Notes: a model not told the origin generated them from the letters alone. 64,000 nt of DNA from Candidatus Melainabacteria bacterium (GCA_003258795.1 QHMH01000007.1:1-64000); one strand, 5' to 3'; numbered from the stretch's first letter, positions 34,496 to 43,911 are shown. Translations and numbers: made by a program.

Positions 34496-35836
34496 ACCTT
34501 GAGCAATCATTGCTTTTGCAACTTTTAAAAATCCAGCAATATTTGCTCCTGCAACATAGTTATGCTTAAATCCGTATTTATCTGAAGCCTCTTTGCAAGA
34601 CTTAAAAATATTTTTCATTATATTTTTTAATTTTTCATCAACTTCTTCAAAAGTCCATGAATATCTCATGCTATTTTGGGACATTTCAAGAGCAGATGTT
34701 GCAACACCTCCAGCATTTGCAGCTTTTGCCGGTGCTAATAAAATGTCATGTTCGAGGAGATAATTTATTGCTTCTATATTTGTTGGCATATTTGCTCCTT
34801 CTCCCACGGCGATTGCACCTTTTTTTACGATAAGTTTTGCTTGTTCAATATCTATTTCATTTTGAGTTGCGCATGGAAGGACTATATCAGCTTTTATTTC
34901 AAAGATTCTTGTTCTTCCGTTAGTGCTTTCCAAATATTGAGCTTCTGGTTTGTAATCTAAATATTCTTTTATTCTGCCTCTTTTAACTTCTTTTATTTCT
35001 TTAATAACATCAAGATTTATTCCGTCTTTGTCGTAAATTGCTCCATTAGAATCGCTCATAGCAACAACTTTCATGCCATATTCTGAGGCTTTTTGACAAG
35101 CATATATAGCAACATTACCAGAACCAGTTATAATGGCAGTTTTTCCTTTGAGTGTTAAATTATGCTCATTAAGCATTTCATTCATAAAGTAAATAAGCCC
35201 GAATCCCGTAGCCTCTTTCCTTGCAAGTGAACCACCATATTCCAAACCTTTTCCGGTAAGAACGCCAGCTTCGTATTCATTTTTTATTCTCTTATATTGT
35301 CCAAACAAGTATCCAACTTCTCTTGCGCCAACACCGATGTCACCAGCAGGAACGTCGACAAAGTGACCGATGTGTCTGTATAATTCGGTCATAAAGCTTT
35401 GACAAAATCTCATAATTTCGTCATCAGATTTTCCTTTTGGATCAAAATCACTTCCACCCTTTCCACCACCAATAGGCAAACCAGTTAAGGAGTTTTTAAA
35501 TGTTTGTTCAAATGCCAAAAATTTCATAATACTTTGGTTAACACTTGGATGAAATCTTAATCCACCTTTATATGGTCCAATAGCACTGTTAAATTGTACT
35601 CTATATCCTCTGTTAACGTGAACATTTTGGTTATCATCCATCCAAGGAACTCTAAATGTGATAATTCTTTCTGGTTCTGTTAATCTTTCAAGAAGTGCTG
35701 TTTTTTTATATATTTCATCGCTTTCGATGACCGGTTTTAAACTTGATAAAACTTCTTCAGCAGCCTGAATGAATTCTGGTTCCATAGCATTTTTAGCTTT
35801 TACATTTTCTATAACATCTTGCAAATAATTACTCAT
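34487..35836 (-). CDS. gdhA: NADP-type glutamate dehydrogenase
   Basis: A 449-residue GdhA of standard length. RVPWMDDNQNVHVNRGYRVQFN and KGGLRFHPSVN open the catalytic domain, and the catalytic lysine lies in LPIGGGKGGSDFDPKGKSD near residues 122-140. The coenzyme domain has ITGSGNVAIYACQKASEYG near 238-256. The hexameric family with this sequence type normally uses NADPH to assimilate ammonium into glutamate. GGAATACAAT precedes the ATG and TATAAT lies about 40 bases upstream. The gene stands alone. Confidence 0.97.
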   Translation of the reverse strand: MSNYLQDVIENVKAKNAMEPEFIQAAEEVLSSLKPVIESDEIYKKTALLERLTEPERIITFRVPWMDDNQNVHVNRGYRVQFNSAIGPYKGGLRFHPSVNQSIMKFLAFEQTFKNSLTGLPIGGGKGGSDFDPKGKSDDEIMRFCQSFMTELYRHIGHFVDVPAGDIGVGAREVGYLFGQYKRIKNEYEAGVLTGKGLEYGGSLARKEATGFGLIYFMNEMLNEHNLTLKGKTAIITGSGNVAIYACQKASEYGMKVVAMSDSNGAIYDKDGINLDVIKEIKEVKRGRIKEYLDYKPEAQYLESTNGRTRIFEIKADIVLPCATQNEIDIEQAKLIVKKGAIAVGEGANMPTNIEAINYLLEHDILLAPAKAANAGGVATSALEMSQNSMRYSWTFEEVDEKLKNIMKNIFKSCKEASDKYGFKHNYVAGANIAGFLKVAKAMIAQGLI

Positions 35837-36008
35837 ATTGTATTCCTTTTAAAACTTCCACAGAGCTGATTATACTACAATCAAATGTAAAAAACTAAAT
35901 CTTTAATATTATCTTGATGTAAAGGAAAGATACTATGCCCCTTTGTGAAGGAATATAAAAAATATTTAAGCTCTAAAACCCTTATTATATCTGCTTTTTG
36001 TCTTTATT

Positions 36009-36038
36009 TTGACATGTTTTATTAAATTGAACTATTAT
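36009..36038 (+). promoter_or_regulatory. Promoter upstream of the 130-residue NPSFG protein gene
   Basis: TTGACA at 36009-36014, an 18-base spacer and TATTAT at 36033-36038, 72 bases before the ATG at 36111. AAAAGGGT serves as ribosome-binding site. Confidence 0.6.
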
Positions 36039-36110
36039 TTAGCGCAATTTCTTTACGTGTTTTGTTTTTATCAGGTCAACAGGTAGGAAAAATTAAAAAG
36101 GGTAAAATTT

Positions 36111-36503
36111 ATGCAAATCTCTCAAAACAACAATCCATCATTTGGTATTAACTCAGTAAAATTTACAAATTTTTTAGTAAAGTCTGAATTTGACGAAATG
36201 ACAAAAAAAATCAGTCCAAAAAAATTAACAAAAATGTGGGATGAAATAAAAAATATTAAACCTAACAAAGGCCCAGACGTAGATGTGTTTATAAACGGTA
36301 GTTTTATATCTTATGGTCATCCTTTAAGTCCGCATCCTACTGTAAATCTGGAAGTTAGAAAAGGAAAGAATACCTCAATAGTTGAACATGTTCTTGAAGG
36401 TAAACCAAAAAAAATTATTGAAGGTTTTAAAAACCTTATAACAAAAGTTGATAAAATGGAAAATTGTGGAAAATCAATAAATCCTGACCTGATAGTTTTT
36501 TAA
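36111..36503 (+). CDS. Small hypothetical protein with N-terminal NPSFG tag
   Basis: A 130-residue soluble protein I do not recognise. It starts MQISQNNNPSFGINS, a short Asn-Pro-x-Phe-Gly lead-in resembling those common in Gastranaerophilales proteins; pepT in this window has a similar one (NPVFCG). The rest is mixed alpha/beta and lysine-rich, with KGPDVDVFINGSF and SPHPTVNLEVRKGKN as its most distinctive stretches. Its own promoter and terminator make it a single-gene unit. Function unknown. Confidence 0.7.
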   Translation: MQISQNNNPSFGINSVKFTNFLVKSEFDEMTKKISPKKLTKMWDEIKNIKPNKGPDVDVFINGSFISYGHPLSPHPTVNLEVRKGKNTSIVEHVLEGKPKKIIEGFKNLITKVDKMENCGKSINPDLIVF

Positions 36504-36513
36504 GAATACAAAC

Positions 36514-36543
36514 AAAGAGGATGACTATTTAGTCATCCTCTTT
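36514..36543. terminator. Bidirectional intrinsic terminator
   Basis: AAAGAGGATGACTA, a two-base centre, and its exact complement form a 14-pair hairpin with T runs on both sides. It serves the 36111 gene on the plus strand and the aminopeptidase gene, ending at 36547, on the minus strand. Confidence 0.9.
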
Positions 36544-36546
36544 TTA

Positions 36547-37650
36547 TTATATTAAGAATTTTCCATTTTCATAAATTAGATTATCATCGGCATAAATTTT
36601 GCCACCATTTTTCATATTCTTTATCATATCCCAGTGTAGACCAGATGTATTTTTACCTCCAGTTTCTGGATATGATGCACCACATGCCATATGGATTGAG
36701 CCACCAATTTTTTCATCAAACAAAATGCTTCCTGTTACATCTTTTATCATTTCATTTGTACCAACGGCAATTTCGCCAACAAAAGAAGCTCCCTCGTCTA
36801 AATTAAGCATAGATTTTAAGAATTCTTCGCCTTTTTCTGCAACGGCCTTAACTACACGACCGTTTTCAAGCGTAAGATGAATTTTGTTTGCTTCATTTCC
36901 TCTGTATATTGCAGGAAAATCAAAATAAATTTCTCCATTTGCGGAATCTTCAACAGGAGATGTAAACACTTCTCCATCCGGATAATTGTTAAGTCCAGAG
37001 CAACTTATCCATTTTCTGTCCTTAGTATTAAAAGTTATGTCAGTTTTTTCTCCGACAATTCTAATATTTGAACATTTATTTAAGTAATCGCAATATCTTG
37101 TTTGCTCTTTGTCCATTTCCATAAGTTTTTCGACAGGATTATCATAGTTTAAAAAGCAGGCATTAAAAAGAAAATTAGAATATTCATCAATTGACATTTT
37201 TGCCTCTTGAGCAAGAGCATATGTTGGAACATCTGCAATAACCCAACTTGCTTCTCCTTTTGCTGAACGTCCCAAAAGTGCTTCTGATAATGGTCTTGTT
37301 GCTTTTGAACGTCTTGCAAGTTTATTTTTGTCTGCTCGTGCCATGCTTTTTAAATTTGTTGGTGCTCCAATAGAAATATATTTATCAACTTTTTCATATT
37401 CAAGTTTGAGCATAGGGTCAATGTAATCTAGTTGTTCATCTGTTGCATATTTAATAAAAATATCAGACATATCACAAATAGATGTTCTCAATACTGGATG
37501 ACCACCCAATTCCAAAACTCTTTTATAAAGTTCTCTTACGAGGGGTTCTGCCAATGGACTTGTTGCTCTTATAACAACCAAGTCACCTTTTTTAACCTTT
37601 GTAGAGTAATCTGCCAAAACTCTTGCATATTTAGTCCAAACAGTTTCCAT
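36547..37650 (-). CDS. M29-family metal-dependent aminopeptidase
   Basis: A 367-residue thermophilic-type (M29, AmpS/PepS-like) aminopeptidase. The N-terminal half has KYARVLADYSTKVKKGDLVVI and the metal-binding half has GEKTDITF, GEVFTSPVEDSANGE, with E and H ligands further on in GEIAVGTNE, IHMACGASYPETGGKN and GLHWDM. It removes N-terminal residues from peptides in the cytoplasm. AAAAGGAGCAAT precedes the ATG. It lies 11 bases downstream of lpxA and may be cotranscribed with the lipid A genes. Confidence 0.9.
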   Translation of the reverse strand: METVWTKYARVLADYSTKVKKGDLVVIRATSPLAEPLVRELYKRVLELGGHPVLRTSICDMSDIFIKYATDEQLDYIDPMLKLEYEKVDKYISIGAPTNLKSMARADKNKLARRSKATRPLSEALLGRSAKGEASWVIADVPTYALAQEAKMSIDEYSNFLFNACFLNYDNPVEKLMEMDKEQTRYCDYLNKCSNIRIVGEKTDITFNTKDRKWISCSGLNNYPDGEVFTSPVEDSANGEIYFDFPAIYRGNEANKIHLTLENGRVVKAVAEKGEEFLKSMLNLDEGASFVGEIAVGTNEMIKDVTGSILFDEKIGGSIHMACGASYPETGGKNTSGLHWDMIKNMKNGGKIYADDNLIYENGKFLI

Positions 37651-37661
37651 TATTGCTCCTT

Positions 37662-38465
37662 TTAATCTTCTAAGCTTTGATATCCACTTTTATGAGATTT
37701 CAATGTTACACCTCTTTTTGAAGTTTGGATAAAATCAATCATTTTTTCCACTTGTTCATTAACAAGTCCTAATTTTCTTATTTCTTCGATAGCTTGAGTT
37801 GTATTATACTTATCTGAAATTAGTAATTTAAAAGCATCTCTTATAATGTTTCTATCTTCTTGAGAAACTCCTCTACGTTTTAGAGCAACTACATTAACTC
37901 CACGTGGAACAGGAGGACGTCCTTCTCCTTTAGAATATGGAAGAATATCTTGTCTTGCAGCTGAAAAACCGCTAATTATAGCCATATCCCCGATTCTAAC
38001 ATTTTGATGAAATACGCTCATTCCGCCAACAAAAGCACCAAAACCAACGTGAACATGACCACCTAAAGTAACAAGGTTAGCAAGGATAACTTCATCAGCC
38101 AGAACACAATTGTGTGCAACATGAGAACCAACCATAAGCAAACATTTGTTTCCAATTCTTGTTGTTAAATCTCCACAGTTTGCACCTCTGTGAACTGTTA
38201 CGTTTTCTTTTATTATACAATTTTTACCAATAACAACTTTTGTTGGTTCATTTTTGTATCCCAAATCTTGTGGCGGTGTTCCAATACTTGCAAAAGGTCC
38301 GATGACTGTATTTTCACCTACTTCACAAAATTCAAGGTAGGTATTAGCAAAGATTTTTACTCCCTTTTCAAGTTTGACATTTTCTCCAATAACAACATTT
38401 GGACCTATTTCTACTCCTTCTGCAATTTGTGCTGTTGGATGTATTACTGCTGAAGCGTGTATCAT
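37662..38465 (-). CDS. lpxA: UDP-N-acetylglucosamine acyltransferase
   Basis: A 267-residue LpxA, the first step of lipid A synthesis. The left-handed beta-helix hexapeptides begin IHPTAQIAEGVEIGPNVVIG, GTPPQDLGYKNEPTKVVIG is the family loop, and HVAHNC at 115-120 contains the catalytic histidine (H118). The C-terminal helical part (REIRKLG-type, about 190-267) is complete. Gene order lpxD-lpxC-fabZ-lpxA on one strand makes a compact operon. Confidence 0.97.
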   Translation of the reverse strand: MIHASAVIHPTAQIAEGVEIGPNVVIGENVKLEKGVKIFANTYLEFCEVGENTVIGPFASIGTPPQDLGYKNEPTKVVIGKNCIIKENVTVHRGANCGDLTTRIGNKCLLMVGSHVAHNCVLADEVILANLVTLGGHVHVGFGAFVGGMSVFHQNVRIGDMAIISGFSAARQDILPYSKGEGRPPVPRGVNVVALKRRGVSQEDRNIIRDAFKLLISDKYNTTQAIEEIRKLGLVNEQVEKMIDFIQTSKRGVTLKSHKSGYQSLED

Positions 38466-38483
38466 TTTAAACCTTCTTCTTTC

Positions 38484-38936
38484 TTATTTATTTTCTACCA
38501 TGGCAACGGTCATCTCTGCTTCTACAACGAGTTTACCGTCAACATAACCTTTTGCATGACTTTTTCCAATTGGTCCTTTTAATTTTACAAGTTCAATTTC
38601 CATATCAAGTCTGTCACCAGGTCTAATTATTCCTTTAAATCTTGCGTTTTCTATTCCTGCAAAGAGTGCAAGTTTATTTTGAAACTTTTCCAACTTTAAT
38701 AGAATTGGAGCCGAACACTGAGCTAATGCTTCAAGTTGTAGTACCCCAGGCATTATCGGATTTTCTGGAAAATGACCTTGGAAAAACTCTTCATTCATCG
38801 TCAAATTTTTGTATCCTTTTGCATATTTTCCAGGAATGCATTCAGTAATTCTATCTACAAGTAGAAAAGGATATCTATGTGGAATCATTTTCATTATTTC
38901 TTTAGTATCAAAACTTAAAATGTTATCTTCACTCAT
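38484..38936 (-). CDS. fabZ: 3-hydroxyacyl-ACP dehydratase
   Basis: A 150-residue hot-dog-fold FabZ. The signature PHRYPFLLVDRI (19-30) and HFPENPIMPGVLQLEALAQ, with catalytic H55 and E69, are intact. It dehydrates 3-hydroxyacyl-ACP in fatty-acid elongation and competes with LpxA/LpxD for their substrate, which explains its place among them. Its start overlaps the lpxC end by eight bases, and it lies 18 bases before lpxA. Confidence 0.97.
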   Translation of the reverse strand: MSEDNILSFDTKEIMKMIPHRYPFLLVDRITECIPGKYAKGYKNLTMNEEFFQGHFPENPIMPGVLQLEALAQCSAPILLKLEKFQNKLALFAGIENARFKGIIRPGDRLDMEIELVKLKGPIGKSHAKGYVDGKLVVEAEMTVAMVENK

Positions 38937-39750
38937 TTAATTCTCCTTTCATAAGGGCACATTTAAGCATTTTAGCAACCTTGACGTGAACAGCATGTCC
39001 AGCCTCTTTGACAACAATTTGTGCTTTCAACCCAAGTGGATTAACTCCCGCAAGGTATAAATCCCCTATCAAATCTAAAATTTTGTGTTTTGCTGGTTCA
39101 AATTCTGATCTTAATTCTGTTGTATAACCATCATCAAGCATTCCAACAGTATTTTCATAACTTACTCCTCTGGCATAGCCAAAGAGTTGGTATTTTTTTA
39201 AATCCTTGAAATATCCAAAAGTTCTTGCTTCAATTATTTCTTGAAGATTTGTTCCGTCATAACTTACTTGACGATATCTCAAGTCAGGATGATTATAGTT
39301 GACCCCGTAAGAAATTCGAAGTTTATCATCTGGTAATATTATCATGTGGGTTTTTCCGTTAAGATAATAAATCGGTTCTTTGATTTCAACAGGTTGTGGA
39401 GTTGTTTTTTCAACTCCAGCCTTTAAAAAAAGTTCAATCCATGATTTTGCACTACCATCTAATATAGGCATTTCTGTTTCAGTTGCATGAACATCAAGAG
39501 AATCAATTCCTAAAATTGCACACGCTGCTGTAAAGTGCTCGGTTAACATTAACGAATTTTTCTTTGAACCTAAGACAACACAGTGACTTGTAGATTCTAC
39601 ATTGTCAACATCAAGGACAATTGGTGTTGAGAAATCCTTAACAAAAAATCTTATAACACCTTCATCAGAAGGATAAAGATTTATTGTGCAAGGTTTATTT
39701 TTCATCAGCCCATTGCCGATTATTTGTACTTCTCGAGATATTGTCGACAA
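38929..39750 (-). CDS. lpxC: UDP-3-O-acyl-N-acetylglucosamine deacetylase
   Basis: A 273-residue zinc deacetylase that commits the pathway to lipid A. The first zinc histidine lies in TEHFTAACAILGIDSLDVH, the substrate loop in EMPILDGSAKSW, and the second ligand set in KHKILDLIGDLYLAG. Length is slightly below that of the E. coli enzyme but all core motifs are seen. In several cyanobacterial relatives and other bacteria LpxC and FabZ are fused; here they are separate with an eight-base overlap. Confidence 0.96.
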   Translation of the reverse strand: MSTISREVQIIGNGLMKNKPCTINLYPSDEGVIRFFVKDFSTPIVLDVDNVESTSHCVVLGSKKNSLMLTEHFTAACAILGIDSLDVHATETEMPILDGSAKSWIELFLKAGVEKTTPQPVEIKEPIYYLNGKTHMIILPDDKLRISYGVNYNHPDLRYRQVSYDGTNLQEIIEARTFGYFKDLKKYQLFGYARGVSYENTVGMLDDGYTTELRSEFEPAKHKILDLIGDLYLAGVNPLGLKAQIVVKEAGHAVHVKVAKMLKCALMKGELNE

Positions 39751-39761
39751 ATTTAAAACTC

Positions 39762-40853
39762 CTATTTTTCGTTAGCTTCTTCAAATGTAGACAAAAGTGG
39801 TTCATACTTTTTAAATTTCTTTATCAATTCGTCTGCATCCTTCATTGTTTTAAGTTGTCTAATAAATTCTTTTCTTGGAACAGCAGGGATACCAACAACG
39901 ATAGATTTTTCAGGGAAGCTCTTTGTTACACCGGCTTTTGCGGCAACAATTGAATCGTTTCCGATGTTTATATGATCTGCAAGACCAGCTTGTCCTGCAA
40001 TGACAACTCTGTCACCGATAACGCAGCTTCCTGCAATACCAACTTGAGAAACAATCATACATCCTCTTCCAATTTTACAATTGTGTCCAATCATAACTTG
40101 GTCGTCAATTTTTGTATCATCTCCAATTGTAGTATTTTCAATTGTTCCTCTGTCAATTGTTGTATTTGCACCAATTTCAACGTTATTTCCAATCACAACA
40201 GATCCAATTGAAGGAATTTTATAAATCTTTTGTGTTGTATTTTCTTCTAAAATTGCACCATCTTTTCTTGCTTGCTCTATGTTGTCAGGATTTTCTGTTA
40301 CAAAGCTAAATCCATCTGCACCCAAAGATACCCCGTGGTGAAGAATTACATAATCTCCGATTATGACTCTATCGCTAACATTTATTCCTGCATGGAAGAA
40401 ACAGTTTTTACCAATCTTGGCACCACTTCCTATATATGAGTTTGCCATAATTTTTGTATTATCCCCAATTTCTACATCTTTGCAGATAACAACATTTGGT
40501 CCGATTGAAACATTTTCACCAAGTTTTGCGCTTTCATCAACTGTTGCGCTTGGGTGAATACCAATTTTTGTTTCAGGTTCTTTATAAAACATATGAAGTA
40601 ATTTCATCATTGCAAGTCTTGGACGTTCAACTTCAATAGTGGTAAATCCATCTATATTAACACCCAAAGGAACAAGAGCAGCTTTTGCATGAGTTTTTGA
40701 TAAGTTTTCAATTTCTTCCTCACCCAATGCCAAAGCTAAAGTTTTTTCATCCGACAAAAGAGGTGGTGCAATTCTTTCAATTTCAACATCATTCACTTTT
40801 GTCAAAATTCCGCCAACTACGTGTGAAATTTCTTCTAATTTATAACCTGCCAT
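39762..40853 (-). CDS. lpxD: UDP-3-O-(3-hydroxyacyl)glucosamine N-acyltransferase
   Basis: A 363-residue LpxD. The N-terminal UDP-binding domain (1-110) is followed by a left-handed beta-helix starting IGIHPSATVDESAKLG. The active-site region LHHGVSLGADGFSF near 177-190 and TTIDRGTIENT are family hallmarks. It adds the N-linked acyl chain in lipid A synthesis. It is first in the lpxD-lpxC-fabZ-lpxA group, ending 11 bases before lpxC. Confidence 0.97.
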   Translation of the reverse strand: MAGYKLEEISHVVGGILTKVNDVEIERIAPPLLSDEKTLALALGEEEIENLSKTHAKAALVPLGVNIDGFTTIEVERPRLAMMKLLHMFYKEPETKIGIHPSATVDESAKLGENVSIGPNVVICKDVEIGDNTKIMANSYIGSGAKIGKNCFFHAGINVSDRVIIGDYVILHHGVSLGADGFSFVTENPDNIEQARKDGAILEENTTQKIYKIPSIGSVVIGNNVEIGANTTIDRGTIENTTIGDDTKIDDQVMIGHNCKIGRGCMIVSQVGIAGSCVIGDRVVIAGQAGLADHINIGNDSIVAAKAGVTKSFPEKSIVVGIPAVPRKEFIRQLKTMKDADELIKKFKKYEPLLSTFEEANEK

Positions 40854-40921
40854 TTTTTCTCTCCATATTGTCTGTTTTTCTGATTTTAATACTAATTAGA
40901 TTATTTTTCAAATTGTTAAGT

Positions 40922-41398
40922 TTAATTGTTTAAACTTTTCATTTTTTTTATTGTATTTGTCGTAGATTTTCCTTCAACAAATTTTATAAATTCTACCCTT
41001 CCCCCATTTTTCAAAATAACATCAGCCTCTGGTAATGTTTCTAACGTGTAATCTGCACCTTTTGTGTGGACATTTGGTTTTATTTCGTCAAGCAAATCTC
41101 TGGGAGAGGTTTCGTCAAAGAGGACAACGTAATCCACACAAGCAAGAGCACACAAAACTTCAGCTCTATCTTTTTCGTTATTTATTGGTCTACCTTCGCC
41201 TTTTATTGCTCTCACTGATTTGTCAGAATTTAAAAGTACGACAAGGCAATCTCCAAATGATTTTGTTTGAGAGAGATATCGCACATGACCAACATGCAAA
41301 ATATCAAAACAACCGTTTGTCGTAACCACGGTTTTTCCTTCCTTTTGAAGATTTTTTACAAGATTCGCTGCAGCTGTTCTTTCTATAACTTTTCCCAC
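40922..41398 (-). CDS. rfaE2: D-glycero-beta-D-manno-heptose-1-phosphate adenylyltransferase
   Basis: A 158-residue single-domain nucleotidyltransferase. TTNGCFDILHVGHVRYL carries the HxGH motif, and RAIKGEGRPINNEKDRAEVL and HTKGADYTLETLPEAD are the HldE C-terminal signatures. It makes ADP-heptose precursor for LPS inner core, consistent with the neighbouring lipid A operon. The kinase half (RfaE1) is not fused and not seen in the window. It lies 68 bases upstream of lpxD on the same strand. Confidence 0.93.
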   Translation of the reverse strand: MGKVIERTAAANLVKNLQKEGKTVVTTNGCFDILHVGHVRYLSQTKSFGDCLVVLLNSDKSVRAIKGEGRPINNEKDRAEVLCALACVDYVVLFDETSPRDLLDEIKPNVHTKGADYTLETLPEADVILKNGGRVEFIKFVEGKSTTNTIKKMKSLNN

Positions 41399-41458
41399 GA
41401 AAACACCTCATTTTGAGTTTAGCATAAAATTATAAAAAATAACACTCATTTTTATTGT

Positions 41459-41464
41459 ATAATT
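41459..41464 (+). promoter_or_regulatory. -10 box directly before smpB
   Basis: A perfect TATAAT ends six bases before the smpB ATG at 41470, with no purine-rich ribosome-binding site between. A transcript from this box would begin at or within a base or two of the start codon, a leaderless arrangement. No good -35 box is visible. Confidence 0.45.
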
Positions 41465-41469
41465 TTGTT

Positions 41470-41925
41470 ATGGAAAAAAAAGTTATATCTACAAATAGAA
41501 AAGCATATCACGAGTATACAATTTTCGAAAAATATATTGCGGGAATTGTACTTTGCGGTACCGAAATCAAATCTATTAGAAAAGGCGCTGTTAACCTAAA
41601 AGACGGTTTTGCCAAAATTGAAGATGGCGAAATATTCTTGTATGGTGTAAATATTTCTCCTTATGAACAGGGAAATATATATAATCATGAACCTGAAAGG
41701 GTTAGAAAATTGCTCTTAAACAAAAAAGAAATACTAAAGATGCTTGGTAAAATTAAAAAAGAGAATTTTACAATAGTGCCACTTGAACTCTTTTTAGTAA
41801 ATGGTTATGCAAAACTTGAAATAGGTCTTGCCAAGGGGAAAAAACTTTACGATAAAAGGGAAGACATCGCAAAAAAATCTCAACAAAGAGATATACAAAG
41901 ATTTATTAAGAGTAAAAATTGTTAA
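41470..41925 (+). CDS. smpB: SsrA-binding protein
   Basis: A 151-residue SmpB, partner of tmRNA in rescuing stalled ribosomes. Started at 41470 (MEKKVISTNRKAYHEY) to match the family; five extra upstream codons exist but begin with a non-ATG codon. GIVLCGTEIKSIRKGAVNLKDGFAKI and LFLVNGYAKLEIGLAKGKKLYDKRE are the family signatures, followed by the basic tail KKSQQRDIQR. No tmRNA gene is seen in the window. Confidence 0.96.
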   Translation: MEKKVISTNRKAYHEYTIFEKYIAGIVLCGTEIKSIRKGAVNLKDGFAKIEDGEIFLYGVNISPYEQGNIYNHEPERVRKLLLNKKEILKMLGKIKKENFTIVPLELFLVNGYAKLEIGLAKGKKLYDKREDIAKKSQQRDIQRFIKSKNC

Positions 41926-42019
41926 TTTTTGTAAAAACATTTTAGATGTTTTCGTAAAACTAACAAAAATTTTCTATTTTGATGTTTAAATTAACATACT
42001 TTTGTTTAAGGGGTTATAT

Positions 42020-43870
42020 ATGAATATTGAAAGAATTGTTACACAGACTGCGAATTTAAAGAATAATATTGCAGAAACTATAGCTAAAGAAGCTGGAGAA
42101 ACTATAAAGCAAGTTGCTGAAAGTAAAATTACGAAAGCAGCTGCGTTAGGAATTGTTGCAAGTGCAACAGGTGTAATGTTAGCGAACAAAACAAAAGAAG
42201 AACAAAGAAGACAAGAAAACGAAAAATATAACCCTTCAAGATTAAGAAACCTTGGTTTTAGTGAAGAAACAATAGATAAAGTTTTATCTGCAAAAAAACA
42301 CAACAACAAACCAGTGTTTGATGCTAAAGCTATAAAGGCTCTGAAGGAAACGTCAAAAGTTAAGGATAAAACCTTCTTTTATTACACTATGAAAAATATC
42401 GATAATGTCACATCTTTTACAAGGACACAAAGAAAAGATGGAACAAGAACATATAAATTGTCGGTTGATGCACCAGAAGGACTAAAAACTGCAAAAATGA
42501 TTGTTGATAAATATGGTTCTGTTGTTGATTTTGTGGAACAAAATGAAGATGGAACAACACTTTATAGAAGTAGAAGTGCCGGTGATGGAGGCTGGGCAGA
42601 GGATAGAACCCTTGCAAGAGGGGAAAAAACTTTGCACGATGAGTCCATTGAATACAGAGCTGAAGAAAATATTATAGAACGTAATGAATATGACAAAGAA
42701 GATCCTAACAGAATAATTTCTACAAGAAAAACAAAAATTACACCAGAAGGTGTTATTGATGATAATACAATGAAAGAATACAGTTATGATGATAAAGGCT
42801 ATGTTAGTGTAAAACAGGAAAGTGTTGATTATAGAAACAATAAGACAAAAACTGTTGCTCAATGTAGTGGAGATTACGACGAGGTAAAAGAACTTGAAAG
42901 ATCAGTAAAAAATCCTCTAACAGGAAAATCAGAAGTTCAAAAAATGAAGCTTTCGGATGTTCCAGGTGTGTATAATTCTGTGATTATTGATGAAAACGGA
43001 AATGAAAAAGTAGAAAGTTTGGGCAGAGTAAATCCAGATGGCTCAACACATGTAGAAAAGAATCTTGAAAGTTTAGACGGGGTAAAAACACATTATGTTC
43101 GTGAAGCAAGCAAAAATGAAGATAACATCAAAACTTTCTATCAAATAACAGACAAAGATGGAAAGGTTTTAACAACCGTTGATAGAACATTCAAAAGAAT
43201 AAGTCCTACCAAAGCTTATTCATCAATAAATGGACATGGTTATTCAATAGAAAAACAAGAAAAAGCTTATGTCGTTACAGATTTGGCAAGTCAGAAAACA
43301 TACGTAATGAAGAATAAAAATTTATTTAAAAACAACGAATCTCGTAAACATCCGGAAATGATTGACCAAATGTCTGGAGACATGTTGATTGATATGTTTA
43401 ATAGAGGTTATAAGTATAGATATAATAAAGATGCGTTAGAATCTTATACTGATGCTCAAGGTCCAATTATAGAAACGGAAAAGGACATGTTCGTATTCGC
43501 TCACGAGCAAGGACACTCTAAGGATATTTATATAGACCCTAAAAATGTCTACGATTATGGATATAATATAACTACAAATCCTTTATTCAGAGAAGAATTT
43601 GATAAGGAAAGACAACAATTTATGAAAGCTTTTCCTGAATTGCAACAAAGCTATATAGAGTACTTTATTGATCAAATTAACCATTATGGCGGAATAAATG
43701 GTGGTGCAGCTGAAGCTGTTGCTGAAACGAATGCGATGTATTCTACTGCATCAGGTTATAGTGATTTAGCAATGAGAGCATACTATTTGCAAAAATATTT
43801 TCCAAGAAGTATTGCCGCAGCATCATATTTGTTAAATCCAAATAGCAATTTGTATGTACAAAATTCATAA
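42020..43870 (+). CDS. Toxin-like zinc metallopeptidase, second family member
   Basis: A 616-residue protein, started at the ATG at 42020 with AAGGGG six bases upstream. It has an N-terminal helical part with a short Ala-rich hydrophobic stretch (about 35-60), a repetitive beta-like region, and a zincin site H495-E-Q-G-H499 followed by GGAAEAVAETNAM, aligning with the HELGH and GAAEAVAEINAM sites of the 1434-residue protein at 14656. Shared stretches include PGVYNS, VEKNLES, SFYQI/TFYQI, and YYLQKYFP. It stops where the larger protein continues for another 400 residues. No signal peptide is seen; role unknown. Confidence 0.65.
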   Translation: MNIERIVTQTANLKNNIAETIAKEAGETIKQVAESKITKAAALGIVASATGVMLANKTKEEQRRQENEKYNPSRLRNLGFSEETIDKVLSAKKHNNKPVFDAKAIKALKETSKVKDKTFFYYTMKNIDNVTSFTRTQRKDGTRTYKLSVDAPEGLKTAKMIVDKYGSVVDFVEQNEDGTTLYRSRSAGDGGWAEDRTLARGEKTLHDESIEYRAEENIIERNEYDKEDPNRIISTRKTKITPEGVIDDNTMKEYSYDDKGYVSVKQESVDYRNNKTKTVAQCSGDYDEVKELERSVKNPLTGKSEVQKMKLSDVPGVYNSVIIDENGNEKVESLGRVNPDGSTHVEKNLESLDGVKTHYVREASKNEDNIKTFYQITDKDGKVLTTVDRTFKRISPTKAYSSINGHGYSIEKQEKAYVVTDLASQKTYVMKNKNLFKNNESRKHPEMIDQMSGDMLIDMFNRGYKYRYNKDALESYTDAQGPIIETEKDMFVFAHEQGHSKDIYIDPKNVYDYGYNITTNPLFREEFDKERQQFMKAFPELQQSYIEYFIDQINHYGGINGGAAEAVAETNAMYSTASGYSDLAMRAYYLQKYFPRSIAAASYLLNPNSNLYVQNS

Positions 43871-43911
43871 AAAATGTTGAAAATTTTCCGAAATTGGTTT
43901 TTAATTATGCC

